This document shows positions 1 through 9,935 of a stretch of 64,000 nt of DNA, piece after piece. The notes under the pieces were generated by a model. That model was not told the DNA's origin and ran no database searches. It was given only the letters and a program-made list of their open reading frames with translations. Both the position numbers and the translations under genes were made by a program. The stretch lies in NCBI GenBank assembly GCA_037127255.1, contig JBANSL010000002.1, positions 7,050,001 through 7,114,000 on the forward strand, given 5' to 3'. The DNA comes from Persicaria tinctoria (lineage: Eukaryota; Streptophyta; Magnoliopsida; Caryophyllales; Polygonaceae). Every line of letters starts with the position of its first letter. Position 1 is the first letter of the stretch.

Positions 1-153
1 TCTTTGACAACGAATATAACCGTTGTCTTAATGAACCGTTGTCATAGATCTAACCGTTGTTTTTCCAAAAACCGCACTGACATAGACAACAGTGCAATAA
101 CTGTTGTCTATGTTGATAAATAACCATTGTCTAATACCCTTTTTGTACTAGTG
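1..153. mobile_element. Terminal segment of a CACTA (En/Spm-like) DNA transposon
   Basis: Read on the minus strand from 153, the sequence begins CACTAGTACAAAAAGGG, a typical plant CACTA terminus. Inside it lie several copies, in both orientations, of a short subterminal motif around ACAACGGTT (for example near 18, 40, 52, 84 and 104), as expected of transposase-binding repeats. The element runs off the left edge, so its other end, its 3-bp target duplication and any transposase cannot be seen. It abuts the LINE reading frame directly at 153/154, so it appears to have inserted into that LINE. Confidence 0.75.
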
Positions 154-3100
154 GTAGTAGATGTCATTTATTAGGCGATTTGGTTTGGTGTCATTGTAGT
201 TGCCCTGTGTCTGAGGTTTTCTGATGCCGGTCGCATACATGACATCCAAAGTCATTTTACAGTCTAAAAGCAGATGAGCTGTGGATTCAGTTGTTGAACC
301 GCAGAAATGGCATCCCGAGGGAACGGAAACATGAGATCGTTGTAATCTTTCTGTCGTTGGTAAACCATCGCTTGCAACTTTCCACAGAAAATGACGGAAT
401 TTGTATGGGACATCTAACTTCCAAATCCACTGGCAACTGATTTGTGGAGAGCTAGTTTGGTTTGTACCCATTTTTGTAGCCGAAGAGGTTGTAAACCAAC
501 CGTTTCTACTGGGCCCCCAGAAGAGACGGTCCTGAAACTGATGAGTAGGTAAATGGATTGCTTGTATTTTTGCGATCGTATCACTGTCAAGCAAGCCTTG
601 TAGGTCAGTTGTTAGTTTGTGGGCGTCCCACTTCTTTTCCGGGGTAATGAAACGAGCAACAGACCAAGCTAGAGTCGATTCCTGAGGAGGCTGTAGAGCC
701 AAATTTTTGAGTGGATTTGTGGACACCCAGTTGTCGGTCCAGAAATTAACCGATTGGCTGTTTCCGATCGACCAGTTGAGGCCTTTTAGGAAATCTGTTC
801 TGATAGACATTAACTTTGTCCACTGCCAGGAAGTGTTGCCCTTCTTAACATATTTTTGTATATTCACATTTTTTAAATACTTTTTTGTAACCAGTTGGAC
901 CCAGATGTTATCCGGTTGGGAGATGATTTTCCACAACAGTTTCATCTGAAGTGCAATGTTCATTGTCTCAGCTTTGTATATACCAAGGCCTCCTGAAAGA
1001 GAATCAGTGCAGATTTTGTCCCAACTGATAAGCGGTGTATGTTTTCCCTGTTTGTTCCAAAAGAACTGTCTGTATAATTTGTCCAACTCATGAAGAATTG
1101 ACGAAGGTAGCAAAAATGCTTGCATGATGAATAATGGCTGGGCACTGAGGTTTGACATGATAAGTACTTTCCTGCCCTCGGCAGACAGAGAGGAAGCTTT
1201 CCATTTAGAAAGTTGCTGTCTTGTTTTCACAATTATATCTGTGAAGGTGTCCGTATTAACCTTCCCATTAATGAGCGGACAGCCCAAATATTTTTCCAGG
1301 TTATTTGATCTGGGAATTCCCAAGGTAGTTGTTAAGGTCAGTGTGGTAGCTGACGAAGTGTTTGGAGAAACTTGGACACTAGATTTATGCAGATTTACTT
1401 TTTGTCCAGATATGGAGCAGAAACGTTGGATGATGCTTGACAGTTGAGTACAAGTGGCTTGGTTAGCCTTACCGAACAACATGATATCGTCTGCAAAAGC
1501 CAGAAAAGGAACTTTGACTCCCCCCTGTCCGACCGTAAATCCCACATCTTTTGTAATAGCTGCTTTCTGGTGTAAAGTTCTAGCTAGAACTTCAGCAGTA
1601 AGGATGAATAGGAAGGGTGACAATGGATCCCCTTGTCTAAGTCCCCGCGAAGGAACAAAGGGAATGGAAGGTTCATCGTTAACAAGAACTGAGTACGACA
1701 CCGTCTGCACACATTCCTTGATCCAAAGGATGAATTGTTCTGAGAAACCGAACCGTGTGAGGACTGAAAAGAGAAAGGGCCATTCCACCCTGTCATATGC
1801 TTTTTCCATATCCAGCTTAATTGCCATGTATCCTTGTTTGGCCTTAGATAGCCTAAAAGAATGGAAAATCTCATGGGCAATTAGGATGTTGTCTTGAATG
1901 CATCGTCCTTTTGTGAAAGCACTTTGTAATGGATGGATTAGTGTATCGAATACCTTGGAGAGTCTAGAAGTTAAGATTTTGGAAATAATCTTATACACTG
2001 TAGAGCATAGGCTGATAGGCCTGAAATGGTTTACTGTCTGCGGATTATCCTGCTTCTGTATTAGTGTAATAAATGTGTGGTTTACTTGTTTAAGCATTTT
2101 ACCATTTGTGAAGAAAGCCTTTACAGCTTTAATTACCGATGGGCCAACGATATGCCAGTAAGTTTGATAGAAACCAGCAGGCATACCGTCCGGGCCGGGA
2201 GCTTTGTCAGGTTTGATCGAGAAGAGTGCTTGTTTGACTTCATTGTTTGAGACTGGGGCCGTGAGCATATCGTTTTGCTGTGCCGAAATTTCGTTGTCTA
2301 TAACAGTCAAGTCTGGCTGGAAATCCATATCATGGTTATAAGATGACTTGAAGCGGGATGTGAAGCTACTAGCGAACTCATGCCTGATGAGATCGTAATC
2401 AGTTAAAGTTGTTCCAGAATCTGTCGTAAGATTTTTTATAAGTTTTCGCCCTCGTTTAGCCGAGGCGATCCGGTGGAAATAAGTCGAATTTGTATCATTA
2501 AGAGTAATATGCTTCGCTTTTGCTCTTTGGCTCCAGTAACGTCGCTGATAGTCCAACATCCTTTCTCGTTTATTCAATAATCTCTTATGCAGAGCAAGTT
2601 CTGTGGTGCTGGGGTTATTCAGCAAGGAATGTTGTAGTAACAGAATCTTCGAATCCGTTTCAAAGATTTGTTTGTGGATGTTGTGGAATGTGACTTTGTG
2701 CCATCGTTTAGCAAGAGTTTTAAGTAGAGATGTTTTCTTAACTAGTTTGAACATGAGCGAACCCGTCGGATTGAGACGCCATGCTTGGCGTACGATGTTT
2801 GTGAATTCAGGTTTTGTTGTCCAAGCCAATTCAAAACGGAAAGGTTTCTTATTTATATGTGTTGGCGATCGAAAATCGATTGAAATTGGTGCATGGTCAG
2901 ACGTAGTGAAAGGATGGATCTTAGCTCGAATACCGTCGAAGGTAGAAATGACCTCATTTTGTGCTAACATTCGATCGAGCTTCGCTAATGTGTTGTCAGG
3001 TGAACCTGTTTTTTTCCGTTGCCAAGTGTAGGAGCCACCGTAGGTTGGGACCTCAAGCAGAGATAGGTTGTTTTTTATGTCGTGGAGTCGAATAAAGCGT

Positions 3101-3582
3101 CTAGGCCTCGGTATAATGCCACCCAGTTTATCATCAGGAATTGCAATCTCATTTAGATCACCTATCAAACAGTAGGGGATGAGTAGCGTGGAAGCATACT
3201 GTACAAGAAATTCCCAAAAAGCGTCTTTTGAGTTGTAATTCGGAGGTGCATAAACCACCAGAATGGCTATAGTCTTGTTAGTTCTACGGTCGTAGTAATC
3301 GAAATGAATTAATCTGTGTTGAACAGAAACAATCGTTAAAACACCCTCTGAACCCGGAAGATCTTTCCAAAGCAAACAGATACCCCCAGAGAAACCGATC
3401 GCTGGGTCTGTAGCAATATTGTTGAAACCACACTTTTTCCATACACTTTCGTGTGGAACAGTTTTAGCTTTTGTCTCAAGCAAGGCCAATACGTTGATGT
3501 AGTTATTTCGACAGAAAATTTCCGTGTCCGTCCAGAAATTCCTTCTCTTCATCCCCCTACAGTTCCAGGAGCATATATTCAT
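148..3582 (-). CDS. LINE ORF2: endonuclease and reverse transcriptase, C-terminus truncated
   Basis: The 1144-codon frame encodes the replication protein of an L1-clade plant LINE. An APE-type endonuclease occupies roughly residues 1-235, with an N-terminal WNCRG motif, the LLETK glutamate, a GDLNE segment and SDHAPI near residue 228. A reverse transcriptase spans about 500-780, with KLDMEKAYDRV, GLRQGDPLSPFLF and the catalytic FADD near 695. A zf-RVT zinc-binding domain lies around 1010-1107 (CHFCG and a later HLLLDC). Plant relatives usually continue into an RNase H-like domain. Here the frame runs on briefly after HLLLDC and stops at 148-150, inside the CACTA terminus, so the stop codon comes from the inserted transposon. 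The start is the ATG at 3580-3582, which restores the conserved endonuclease N-terminus. No internal stop or frameshift is visible. Confidence 0.9.
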   Translation of the reverse strand: MNICSWNCRGMKRRNFWTDTEIFCRNNYINVLALLETKAKTVPHESVWKKCGFNNIATDPAIGFSGGICLLWKDLPGSEGVLTIVSVQHRLIHFDYYDRRTNKTIAILVVYAPPNYNSKDAFWEFLVQYASTLLIPYCLIGDLNEIAIPDDKLGGIIPRPRRFIRLHDIKNNLSLLEVPTYGGSYTWQRKKTGSPDNTLAKLDRMLAQNEVISTFDGIRAKIHPFTTSDHAPISIDFRSPTHINKKPFRFELAWTTKPEFTNIVRQAWRLNPTGSLMFKLVKKTSLLKTLAKRWHKVTFHNIHKQIFETDSKILLLQHSLLNNPSTTELALHKRLLNKRERMLDYQRRYWSQRAKAKHITLNDTNSTYFHRIASAKRGRKLIKNLTTDSGTTLTDYDLIRHEFASSFTSRFKSSYNHDMDFQPDLTVIDNEISAQQNDMLTAPVSNNEVKQALFSIKPDKAPGPDGMPAGFYQTYWHIVGPSVIKAVKAFFTNGKMLKQVNHTFITLIQKQDNPQTVNHFRPISLCSTVYKIISKILTSRLSKVFDTLIHPLQSAFTKGRCIQDNILIAHEIFHSFRLSKAKQGYMAIKLDMEKAYDRVEWPFLFSVLTRFGFSEQFILWIKECVQTVSYSVLVNDEPSIPFVPSRGLRQGDPLSPFLFILTAEVLARTLHQKAAITKDVGFTVGQGGVKVPFLAFADDIMLFGKANQATCTQLSSIIQRFCSISGQKVNLHKSSVQVSPNTSSATTLTLTTTLGIPRSNNLEKYLGCPLINGKVNTDTFTDIIVKTRQQLSKWKASSLSAEGRKVLIMSNLSAQPLFIMQAFLLPSSILHELDKLYRQFFWNKQGKHTPLISWDKICTDSLSGGLGIYKAETMNIALQMKLLWKIISQPDNIWVQLVTKKYLKNVNIQKYVKKGNTSWQWTKLMSIRTDFLKGLNWSIGNSQSVNFWTDNWVSTNPLKNLALQPPQESTLAWSVARFITPEKKWDAHKLTTDLQGLLDSDTIAKIQAIHLPTHQFQDRLFWGPSRNGWFTTSSATKMGTNQTSSPQISCQWIWKLDVPYKFRHFLWKVASDGLPTTERLQRSHVSVPSGCHFCGSTTESTAHLLLDCKMTLDVMYATGIRKPQTQGNYNDTKPNRLINDIYYH

Positions 3583-5035
3583 GGAAAACCTTGTTGTTGG
3601 GACCCGTTTGTAGCTCTAGGCTACTGTGTTGTAGCTTAATGTGGTCATAGTTAATCGGTTTTCTGTATATCGTTGTAGTGATTTTGATGTGATTGTGTTT
3701 GTTTGTCACTGGTGCATCGTTTTGCAGCTTATAGTAAGCACTGATTTTGTAATTATTTGGAGGTTCGAAATTATGTATTAAAACACATAAATCCCATTGA
3801 GTACATGTATGATTAAGAGCATAAAAGGTCCTATGAATAAGACTTATTGATTTGTAAATCAGAGCTGGAATCCGCCAGTGGTGCTCATGGAGCACAACAA
3901 GGAGCCCAAAGCTAGACTTGTGAGAGAGGTAGACAATCACCATAAGTAACGAACAAAAGTTAACCACTAAGCTCGGAAGCTGAGAGAAGCACCAGCCTAA
4001 GAGCATGTTAGAACCCTGAAAAGGAGAATAAAAACTAGAGTGGTCAAGCAAGAAACAAGCAGGTAAGCAAACAAGGTTCCAATATTTTCCAAACAAAGTG
4101 AGAATATGGATTACAATTAAATCCTCAAATTTACAAGCATAAGTACATGAAAATGGGTAGTTTCCCATAGCCTGTGATGGCCTAAGTGATCTGTTAAGAT
4201 CAAAGAAATAGGCTTGTGAGCCAAAGTGCGATACAAAATTTGTGTTGGAGTGAGTCACTATACAGCAATAAGTCATAAGGCAGAAGCTGCCAGAACTATA
4301 GCAACAGCAGGGGGTCTTGACGAGCGAGAGGTGAGACGTAGCCCACACAGCCAGCCTTACCAACGCGGCATCAGCAAGAAAGCCAATACAGCCTCCGACC
4401 CACGTACGGTTTGCAACAGAACTGCAAGAGAAACAAGAAGGACCAGCAAGGTCGAAACAAATGCAAACAAAAGCAATTAAAAAGAAGCGTGAAGCAAATG
4501 GGTAATGAGCCGGACACCGGATATAATCCTGAATAAGATAATTGAAGGGCCTGATAAGGAAACAGCAGCAGCTTAAACTGATACGCCAACAGATAATCGG
4601 GTATAAGGAACAATTGATAGAGGTAGCCACGGGATTGTATTCCCAATTTGATCCGGTAGGATAGGTAAACTGCTTGTGGGCAAAATTAGTACTTGGGTCG
4701 TTTGATGGGAGAAGAAGAAGAGAGCTTACAGAGAAAGGAAGTGACCGGAGCGACCAGAAACCGAGAAGCGAGCAGGAGAAGTGGCCGAAACGCCACCCAC
4801 GCCACCAGCAGAGACAGCGACCCCCGCCCGGCCACCACCAACTAGTCCCATCCCACATAAATGCCCGGAAGCAAGCCCGATCGAGCCACCAGGTGGGTGA
4901 ACCACGCCGAATCGATCGCGAATCAGAGAGAGCCACCTCCTCTCTGTAGCCCTTGCGAAGGGAAAGCCCGTTGTGAACAGGAAGAGAGCAGGGGGTTCTG
5001 ATTCGATAGAAAATCGATGACGGATCAACGATCAA
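154..5035 (-). mobile_element. L1-type LINE retrotransposon, 3' end cut by a CACTA insertion
   Basis: The minus strand encodes a nearly intact LINE ORF2 (148-3582), preceded by about 1.45 kb of leader with a long open frame (3557-5035). The 3' end, including any poly(A) tail and target duplication, is missing because the CACTA element at 1-153 interrupts it. The 5' limit is not defined. The GC-rich leader reaches at least about 5035, and a separate MITE begins at 5099. The intact ORF2 frame suggests a fairly young copy, but the element cannot be complete as it stands. Confidence 0.8.
3557..5035 (-). other. Long open frame in the LINE 5' leader, function unknown
   Basis: On the minus strand 493 codons are open from 5035 to a stop at 3557-3559, overlapping the ORF2 start by 26 bases in another frame. 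The first codon at 5035 is TTG; the first in-frame ATG is at 4858, giving about 433 residues. The translation is rich in Cys, Ser, Leu, Phe and Trp. It shows none of the CCHC zinc knuckles or DUF4283-like features usual for plant LINE ORF1. It may be a fast-diverging ORF1 or simply a leader that lacks stops by chance. I do not assign a function. Confidence 0.35.
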
Positions 5036-6282
5036 GGCAAGGCAAACATGGGGGTACAGAGGGATTTGCTTTCGGCTTTCGCAGGTGAGCGGGACGTACT
5101 ACCTCCGTTCATAAATAAACGACGTTTGACTTTTTGACACGTTTTTCAATGAGTTAAAAAATATATAAAATATAATGTTTTTAATTATTTTTCTTAAATA
5201 ATTTTATACATATTAGTTATACGTTTAAAATTATTTTAAAAATTTAATAAAAAAAGTTACTATTTTATATAGTTTTTAACTCATTAAAAAAACGTGTTGA
5301 AAAGTCAAACGACACTTATTAGGAGGCAGTACTATTTATTTAATTTAAAACTATATACAGTAATATTAAAACAAAAAAGCTCCCCAAAAGTAGCTAATGG
5401 TGCCAAATGATATGTTTTAAATTTGGTTTCATTTCATCATGAAACTCTTTTTTAGTATTAAACTAAAGAAAAAAAAAACTTTGAAGGTGTATTACTGTAT
5501 TTTGTGAAAAGGAGATCGAAGTTGCCTCTTGACTTATCCATGAGTCGCCACAATCATTTTTTAAACACCAACCATACATCATTAGCTGTGGGGAAAAATA
5601 TTGTCACAAAGTGTTAAAAAACCCATATTGTTTTCTGACAACTGACCTTTATGACAAATTATTCATTAAAATGATGAATGAAACGTAACTGTCAGGGGGC
5701 CTCTCATAGCGCATGAGATGAGACAGGATCAGAGGCGTTGTTTCATCAGCATCAGATTCAGATCATTTGTGGTGGAAAATTCTCATCACAAGATCAGGTA
5801 TGGATTGTACATACGTTAGCCATGTCTACGTCTACACCACAGCCATGTGTATATTTTCAGGGAAAAAACACTCAATAATTTTAATGCAGTAGGGTTTTGA
5901 TACAAACCATTAACAGAGAAACTCAAAAACAATGTTGACACAACCATGATAGAACAAGGAAGTAGCATTTTGACATGGAATCCGAATAATGTGATGACTC
6001 AAACAGACCTATATCAAAATAAACGAACCCGAATCAACCGAAACCCCAAGAAAAATGTGGATTCTAGACATAAGGGTGTCAATTCATCATATGGGTAAAC
6101 AAAACATCAAGCACAGGAAACAAGTTTTCTTTAGCATTCAGGAAGTTTACGGGACATTTTACAATTAAGTCATAATATATTTTAGAAAAAATAGATAAGC
6201 AGTCAATTTCTAAGCAGTTTATAATCTACTAAGCACTTCTAAATTTCCAGTTATAATTTCCTAGATGGATGAATGTAATTCC
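5036..6282. other. Intergenic, AT-rich, no gene seen apart from one MITE
   Basis: Besides the MITE at 5099-5329, this stretch has no convincing coding frame, RNA motif or long repeat. Confidence 0.5.
5099..5329. mobile_element. Stowaway-like MITE (Tc1/mariner type)
   Basis: A 231-bp AT-rich element with terminal inverted repeats. The left end reads CTACCTCCGTTCATAA and the right end, reverse-complemented, CTGCCTCCTAATAA. A long inner match follows around the motif GTTTGACTTTT (left near 5126, right near 5301). It is flanked by TA on both sides (5097-5098 and 5330-5331), the Stowaway target duplication. It has no coding capacity. Confidence 0.8.
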
Positions 6283-6513
6283 GTTGGTTTTGCTGCGTTG
6301 AAGTCAAGGATCAAAGAGATGGGTCCAATCTGCAAAAGCCGAGAGAAGTGTGAGAAAGCGTCTTACATCAAAGCAAGCAGAGGAGGATGCCGACTTTGAT
6401 TGGCTATGTGAAAAGGAAGGCCAGGTAAACCAAGAGGAGTCTTTCTGGTTGTCTTTGGAGAGTTTGCCTCCTTTGTACAATCTTGGCGATTTGAAGTTCA
6501 AGAGGTGTCTTTC
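6283..6513 (+). pseudogene. Truncated, frameshifted copy of the gene at 11755-13374
   Basis: The translation ALKSRIKEMGPICKSR at about 6293-6340 is identical to residues 43-58 of the 539-residue protein encoded 5 kb downstream. After a frameshift near 6355 (one base fewer than in the parent), the similarity continues in the next frame through EEDADFDW, an ESFWLS motif and PPLYNLGDL to about 6513. Only about 77 codons are represented, and both duplicated units of the parent protein are missing. An ATG at 6265 precedes the copy, but its frame meets a stop soon after the frameshift, so this is a broken gene fragment rather than a short gene. Confidence 0.8.
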
Positions 6514-6638
6514 AATTTTAAACAACTGTATAAGAAACGCAACGCAAATTATTAAGATGGAGGGAATGCAGGACGGCCTTTATCTGTAAACATAATCGAT
6601 AGAGAATGATAGAAAAGTTACCTTACCTTTAGTAGAGA

Positions 6639-7367
6639 TCACCATGCCTGCAGTGCATCTGAAGATTTAGCATTCCCTCCAAGATGCAACTGCAGCATTT
6701 GAGCAAGCTCTGTAATCACTTCATATATGGAGAATATCAACATGTACACAAGGAGGAAGAAAAACAATGATTGTACAACAGAATACAGATGATAGTTGAA
6801 AGAAAAAAAAAACTGTGTTATATTTTCTAGTAAGCTGAAGCTTTTATGAATTACCCAATGAGTAAATAAACCCTCATTAGATTGGACCAAGGTGATCCAA
6901 CCATTTCAGATATACATATACTTGCAAGATAATTATAAAGTTTGTGTTATTGACTTATTGTACCAAGCAAAGCCCTCACTTTGGCAACTAGAGACGGTTA
7001 CAAAAATGACAGAACCAATTTATGATGCCAATTAGCAAAGTTGGAAAGTACTTCACATTCTCACATGATGAAAAGAACTTCTAAATATGCTCAAAGCTCT
7101 CATTTTGTTCACTTTCATGTGAAAAAAAAAACATCATTCAGGCCGATACCTCCCTTTTTAAGCTCACGTCAATTGTAAAGCATACCAGAAGTTTCTCATG
7201 AAAAAATCAAACAGAAATTGTAGAAGATAAATGACAGTATATTTCAGAAGTTAATTGTAAGAAACTCACGAAGGACCGCTTGATATCAAATTTGCGCGGT
7301 GAAGATACAATAACCAGAGTCTCAGTTCCCCTCTCACTGATGAAAATTTGAACAGGGAACTCATTTA
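6639..7367 (-). CDS. Two putative 3' exons on the minus strand, possibly of the methyltransferase gene
   Basis: Two coding-like segments lie downstream of the methyltransferase on the same strand. The first, 7367-7270, reads (x)NEFPVQIFISERGTETLV and ends at a GTGAGT donor. The second, 6707-6639, reads LAQMLQLHLGGNAKSSDA and ends in a TGA stop. Their phases join cleanly (0 to 0). The methyltransferase frame ends at GATGGGTAA. If G|GTAACC there is a splice donor rather than a stop, its phase-1 end joins the TA at 7367 to give a Val codon and one continuous protein. I do not recognise the 55-residue tail. The alternatives are the end of a separate small gene or chance open frames. Confidence 0.4.
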
Positions 7368-8420
7368 CTGCGATTCACCAAAACCATCACTGAAAGTTGA
7401 AATGAATATCAGGCATCAGTGTTAACTAAAAGCAAAGTTACAACTACAAAGTCTAAGATAAGTCATATCCTCAGGCTTAATTTTATAGCCTTTTGAAGGT
7501 AGTTAACAGTGAATCAGTGAGTAATTTGCATGACTTTAGATTATAATTAATCCCCCTAGAATAGCAGTAGAAGAACTTAGAAGTGATTGAGATTTGAGAC
7601 TAAAGAAACCGATTTTTTTCACAATTACAGGGGCAAATTTGGCATACTGGAGGGCACCCAGTATTAATTTCAAGCACGCAAAGCAATCTCCTCTCATTCT
7701 CTTTTCCAGGCTACAACAGAGGATATTTCTCTCCTTGCCAACAACAAACACCACCAAAAACTTGCATTCTCCTCGCTGTCTTCTTTCTCTGTGGGTTCAA
7801 TACTTCAATATTAATGCCCCAGAGCTACATAGCCTTATGGTCCACATGTAATCTCGGCTGCTAGTACTGTTTGAGTTGATCAGCTAGCTGATTAGTTTTT
7901 GTTTCAGTGTATCTTTTGTGTTTATTCTTTTTCTTCTTCTAATCTCCTTTCTTAATAAATCAAGTCTGCTTTGATTTTCTTTTACTTGTCCAGAACAGCT
8001 AAAAGTGACACTAATTTGTATGATGATGATGCACTCAATGGGAATCAGTATGTGAATGTTATAAACAAATCACTGACAATTTTCACCATAAATTCAAGTG
8101 CTCGTTTATGTAAAAATTCAAACACCGGAAATTAATGAATCATGAGATGCCACCATACAATAGAAAATGACATTTTGCTTCAGCTAATGGCAGTGCTTAC
8201 ACTACAACTAGCATACACAAAATCAGGCAAATTCAATTATCAGTTTATCACTGCAGAGGAAATCAAGATAGACATTGCCGTTCTTCAATTAAAGCATCAA
8301 TGCAAAAGCCAACATCTATTAACCACCAATGCTAATTGCTAATGTTTAATTTGCTTGCCACTACTAAACATCACTGGCAATTACTACTCATGTAACAATC
8401 AAGGAGAAACTGAGAAAGGG
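7368..8420. other. Putative intron or intergenic spacer
   Basis: About 1.05 kb between the putative 3' exons and the methyltransferase exon. No further exon, RNA gene or repeat could be supported on either strand. It would be an intron if the two minus-strand parts form one gene. Confidence 0.35.
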
Positions 8421-9365
8421 TTACCCATCAAGAGGAGTCCACATATGAACATAGCACTTGAGAGCCCTGGGCAGCTTCTTCTCCCAGGCCTCCAAATCCG
8501 CAGGCAATCGCCCTGTCAAAGCAATGGAGCTATCATCCTTCCTATTCCCAAGCCTCAACACATTCAATCCATCCTTCCCATAAACCTTCTGCATTGCCAT
8601 TAATGTCTCCTCCATAACAACCTTCCCATCCCTTGTAGAATCCTCAGGCTCGACGCAGCTCCCGCCGACATTCACCATGATCCTTCCTCCCTCCCTCAGC
8701 CTGCTCTTCAGCCGGAGCCACGTCGCCGGGTCCTGCAACTCCGGCAGCAAGCATCCCTTGCTGAACAAATCCACCAGGATCCCTGAGAACCCGTTCGTCA
8801 AGCTCGCATTCAACGCATTCCCAATGTAAACAAAGAGCCGATCTTGGAACTGCTTTTCGAGCCTGGCGAGGCCGAAGTACTCCCTACCGACGTCGACCAC
8901 GGCAGCGTCGATCTCCCATCCGTGGACGGAGGATTCGGGATAGAGGTCGAGGAGGAGCTTAGCGGCGGAGCCGGCGCCGAAGCCGAGAATGCCGACAGGG
9001 CCGGGTGGGAGGAGGGGAGGGAGGGTGGCGAAGACGTCGAAGTAGGTGTCGGTTAGGGTTTTGAATTGGAAGCTGATGCTGTGGATGTTGCCGGGGGAGT
9101 CTAGGAGGAGGAGCCTCGAGCCGCGGAAGGGGTGGTCGGCGGTCCTCGAGACCTGGAGGACGCGGATGTAGTTGTGGCGGGACTTGAATCGGACTAGGGT
9201 TTTGACCAGGTCGGCTGGGATTCCGTCTTCCTGAGTGGCGGCGGTTGAGGGTTGGGTGGTGTTTGAGGATTTGGGGGAGATCAGCGGCCGACGAAAAGGT
9301 CGATTGGAGTTCGTGGGGGGTAAGAGAAGGGGTTTGAAAGACAAGCTTGGGAGGAGAGCTTTCAT
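8421..9365 (-). CDS. SAM-dependent methyltransferase / spermidine synthase-like protein, probably plastid
   Basis: A 314-residue protein of the class I SAM-binding (Rossmann) fold, related to plant proteins annotated as spermidine-synthase-like methyltransferases. Residues 1-50 are rich in Ser, Pro, Arg and Leu with few acidic residues, as in plastid transit peptides. The nucleotide-binding motif I GILGFGAGSAAK is at 124-136, and the acidic end of strand 2, GWEID, at 149-153. Substrate and reaction are not known from the sequence; a true aminopropyltransferase role is uncertain. The start is the ATG at 9363-9365, since the frame is open further upstream only without an ATG. The frame closes at TAA 8421-8423, but GATG|GTAACC there is also a plausible donor, so the protein may continue into the exons at 7367 and 6707. 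It is divergently arranged with the U5 snRNA gene. Confidence 0.8.
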   Translation of the reverse strand: MKALLPSLSFKPLLLPPTNSNRPFRRPLISPKSSNTTQPSTAATQEDGIPADLVKTLVRFKSRHNYIRVLQVSRTADHPFRGSRLLLLDSPGNIHSISFQFKTLTDTYFDVFATLPPLLPPGPVGILGFGAGSAAKLLLDLYPESSVHGWEIDAAVVDVGREYFGLARLEKQFQDRLFVYIGNALNASLTNGFSGILVDLFSKGCLLPELQDPATWLRLKSRLREGGRIMVNVGGSCVEPEDSTRDGKVVMEETLMAMQKVYGKDGLNVLRLGNRKDDSSIALTGRLPADLEAWEKKLPRALKCYVHMWTPLDG

Positions 9366-9442
9366 GGCGGAGCGGAGCGGAGCTACGGTGGACAACTGGA
9401 CACTGTCACTGAACCCGGCCAAAGGGTGCTTTGGATTTCAAT

Positions 9443-9530
9443 AGCCGCCCTTAAAATAGGATATTTTCACAAAATCACCCCTAAATTAGAAAATTGTAGA
9501 AAACCACCTACAAAAGGTCGATATTGGGAA
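9443..9530. repeat. Remnant of a MULE-type terminal repeat
   Basis: The pattern of CACAAAATCACCCC and GTAGAAAACCACC resembles the termini of the Mutator-like MITE at 55706-56405 (ACAGAAAACCACC and ATAAAACCACC). There is no matching second end or target duplication nearby, so it is only a fragment. It lies just upstream of the methyltransferase start. Confidence 0.4.
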
Positions 9531-9649
9531 TTTAGATCCGACGGCAATATCTCTATCATTCCCACTCAATGAGGAAATTGCAGCGGGTTAATTCAAGAGG
9601 ACATTACAAAACTAAACTGCTGAGAAACTCGCAAACGAATTCACTTTGG

Positions 9650-9830
9650 CTATCCAGTATTCAACCATGGGTCGAGGTCATTGGAGGAGTCACAAATGTG
9701 AAATGTAACTTCCATATACTGCGGTATTCGATCGAAAACCCGATTGACAGCAACAGGATTGAACACCTTCATCCCATTAAAAGATACATTGCGATGATCC
9801 TCAATCCACCCGTGAATCCAAGGAGAACCA
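9650..9830 (-). other. Coding-like exon fragment of unknown origin
   Basis: Read on the minus strand after a possible acceptor (TTTAAAG at 9831-9837), the sequence encodes about 59 residues including GSPWIHGWIEDHRNVSF, RVFDRIPQYMEVTF and DLDPWLNTG, then a TAG at 9650-9652. Composition and codon use look like a real C-terminal exon. No upstream exon is visible, because the U5 promoter starts about 100 bp away. It may be a captured or stranded gene fragment. I do not recognise the family. Confidence 0.3.
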
Positions 9831-9935
9831 CTTTAAATCAACAATCGGCATCAAACTCCTGATCAGTGTCGACCCTCAGATTTGGGAGATGATATCCCAT
9901 TTCAAGTTCGAAGGAGCGTGTTCTGTTAAATTTCT

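Noticed and set aside
707..3031. Several plus-strand open frames of 80-147 codons across the LINE
   Set aside because: They lie antisense to the intact ORF2, whose endonuclease and reverse-transcriptase motifs clearly fix the coding strand.
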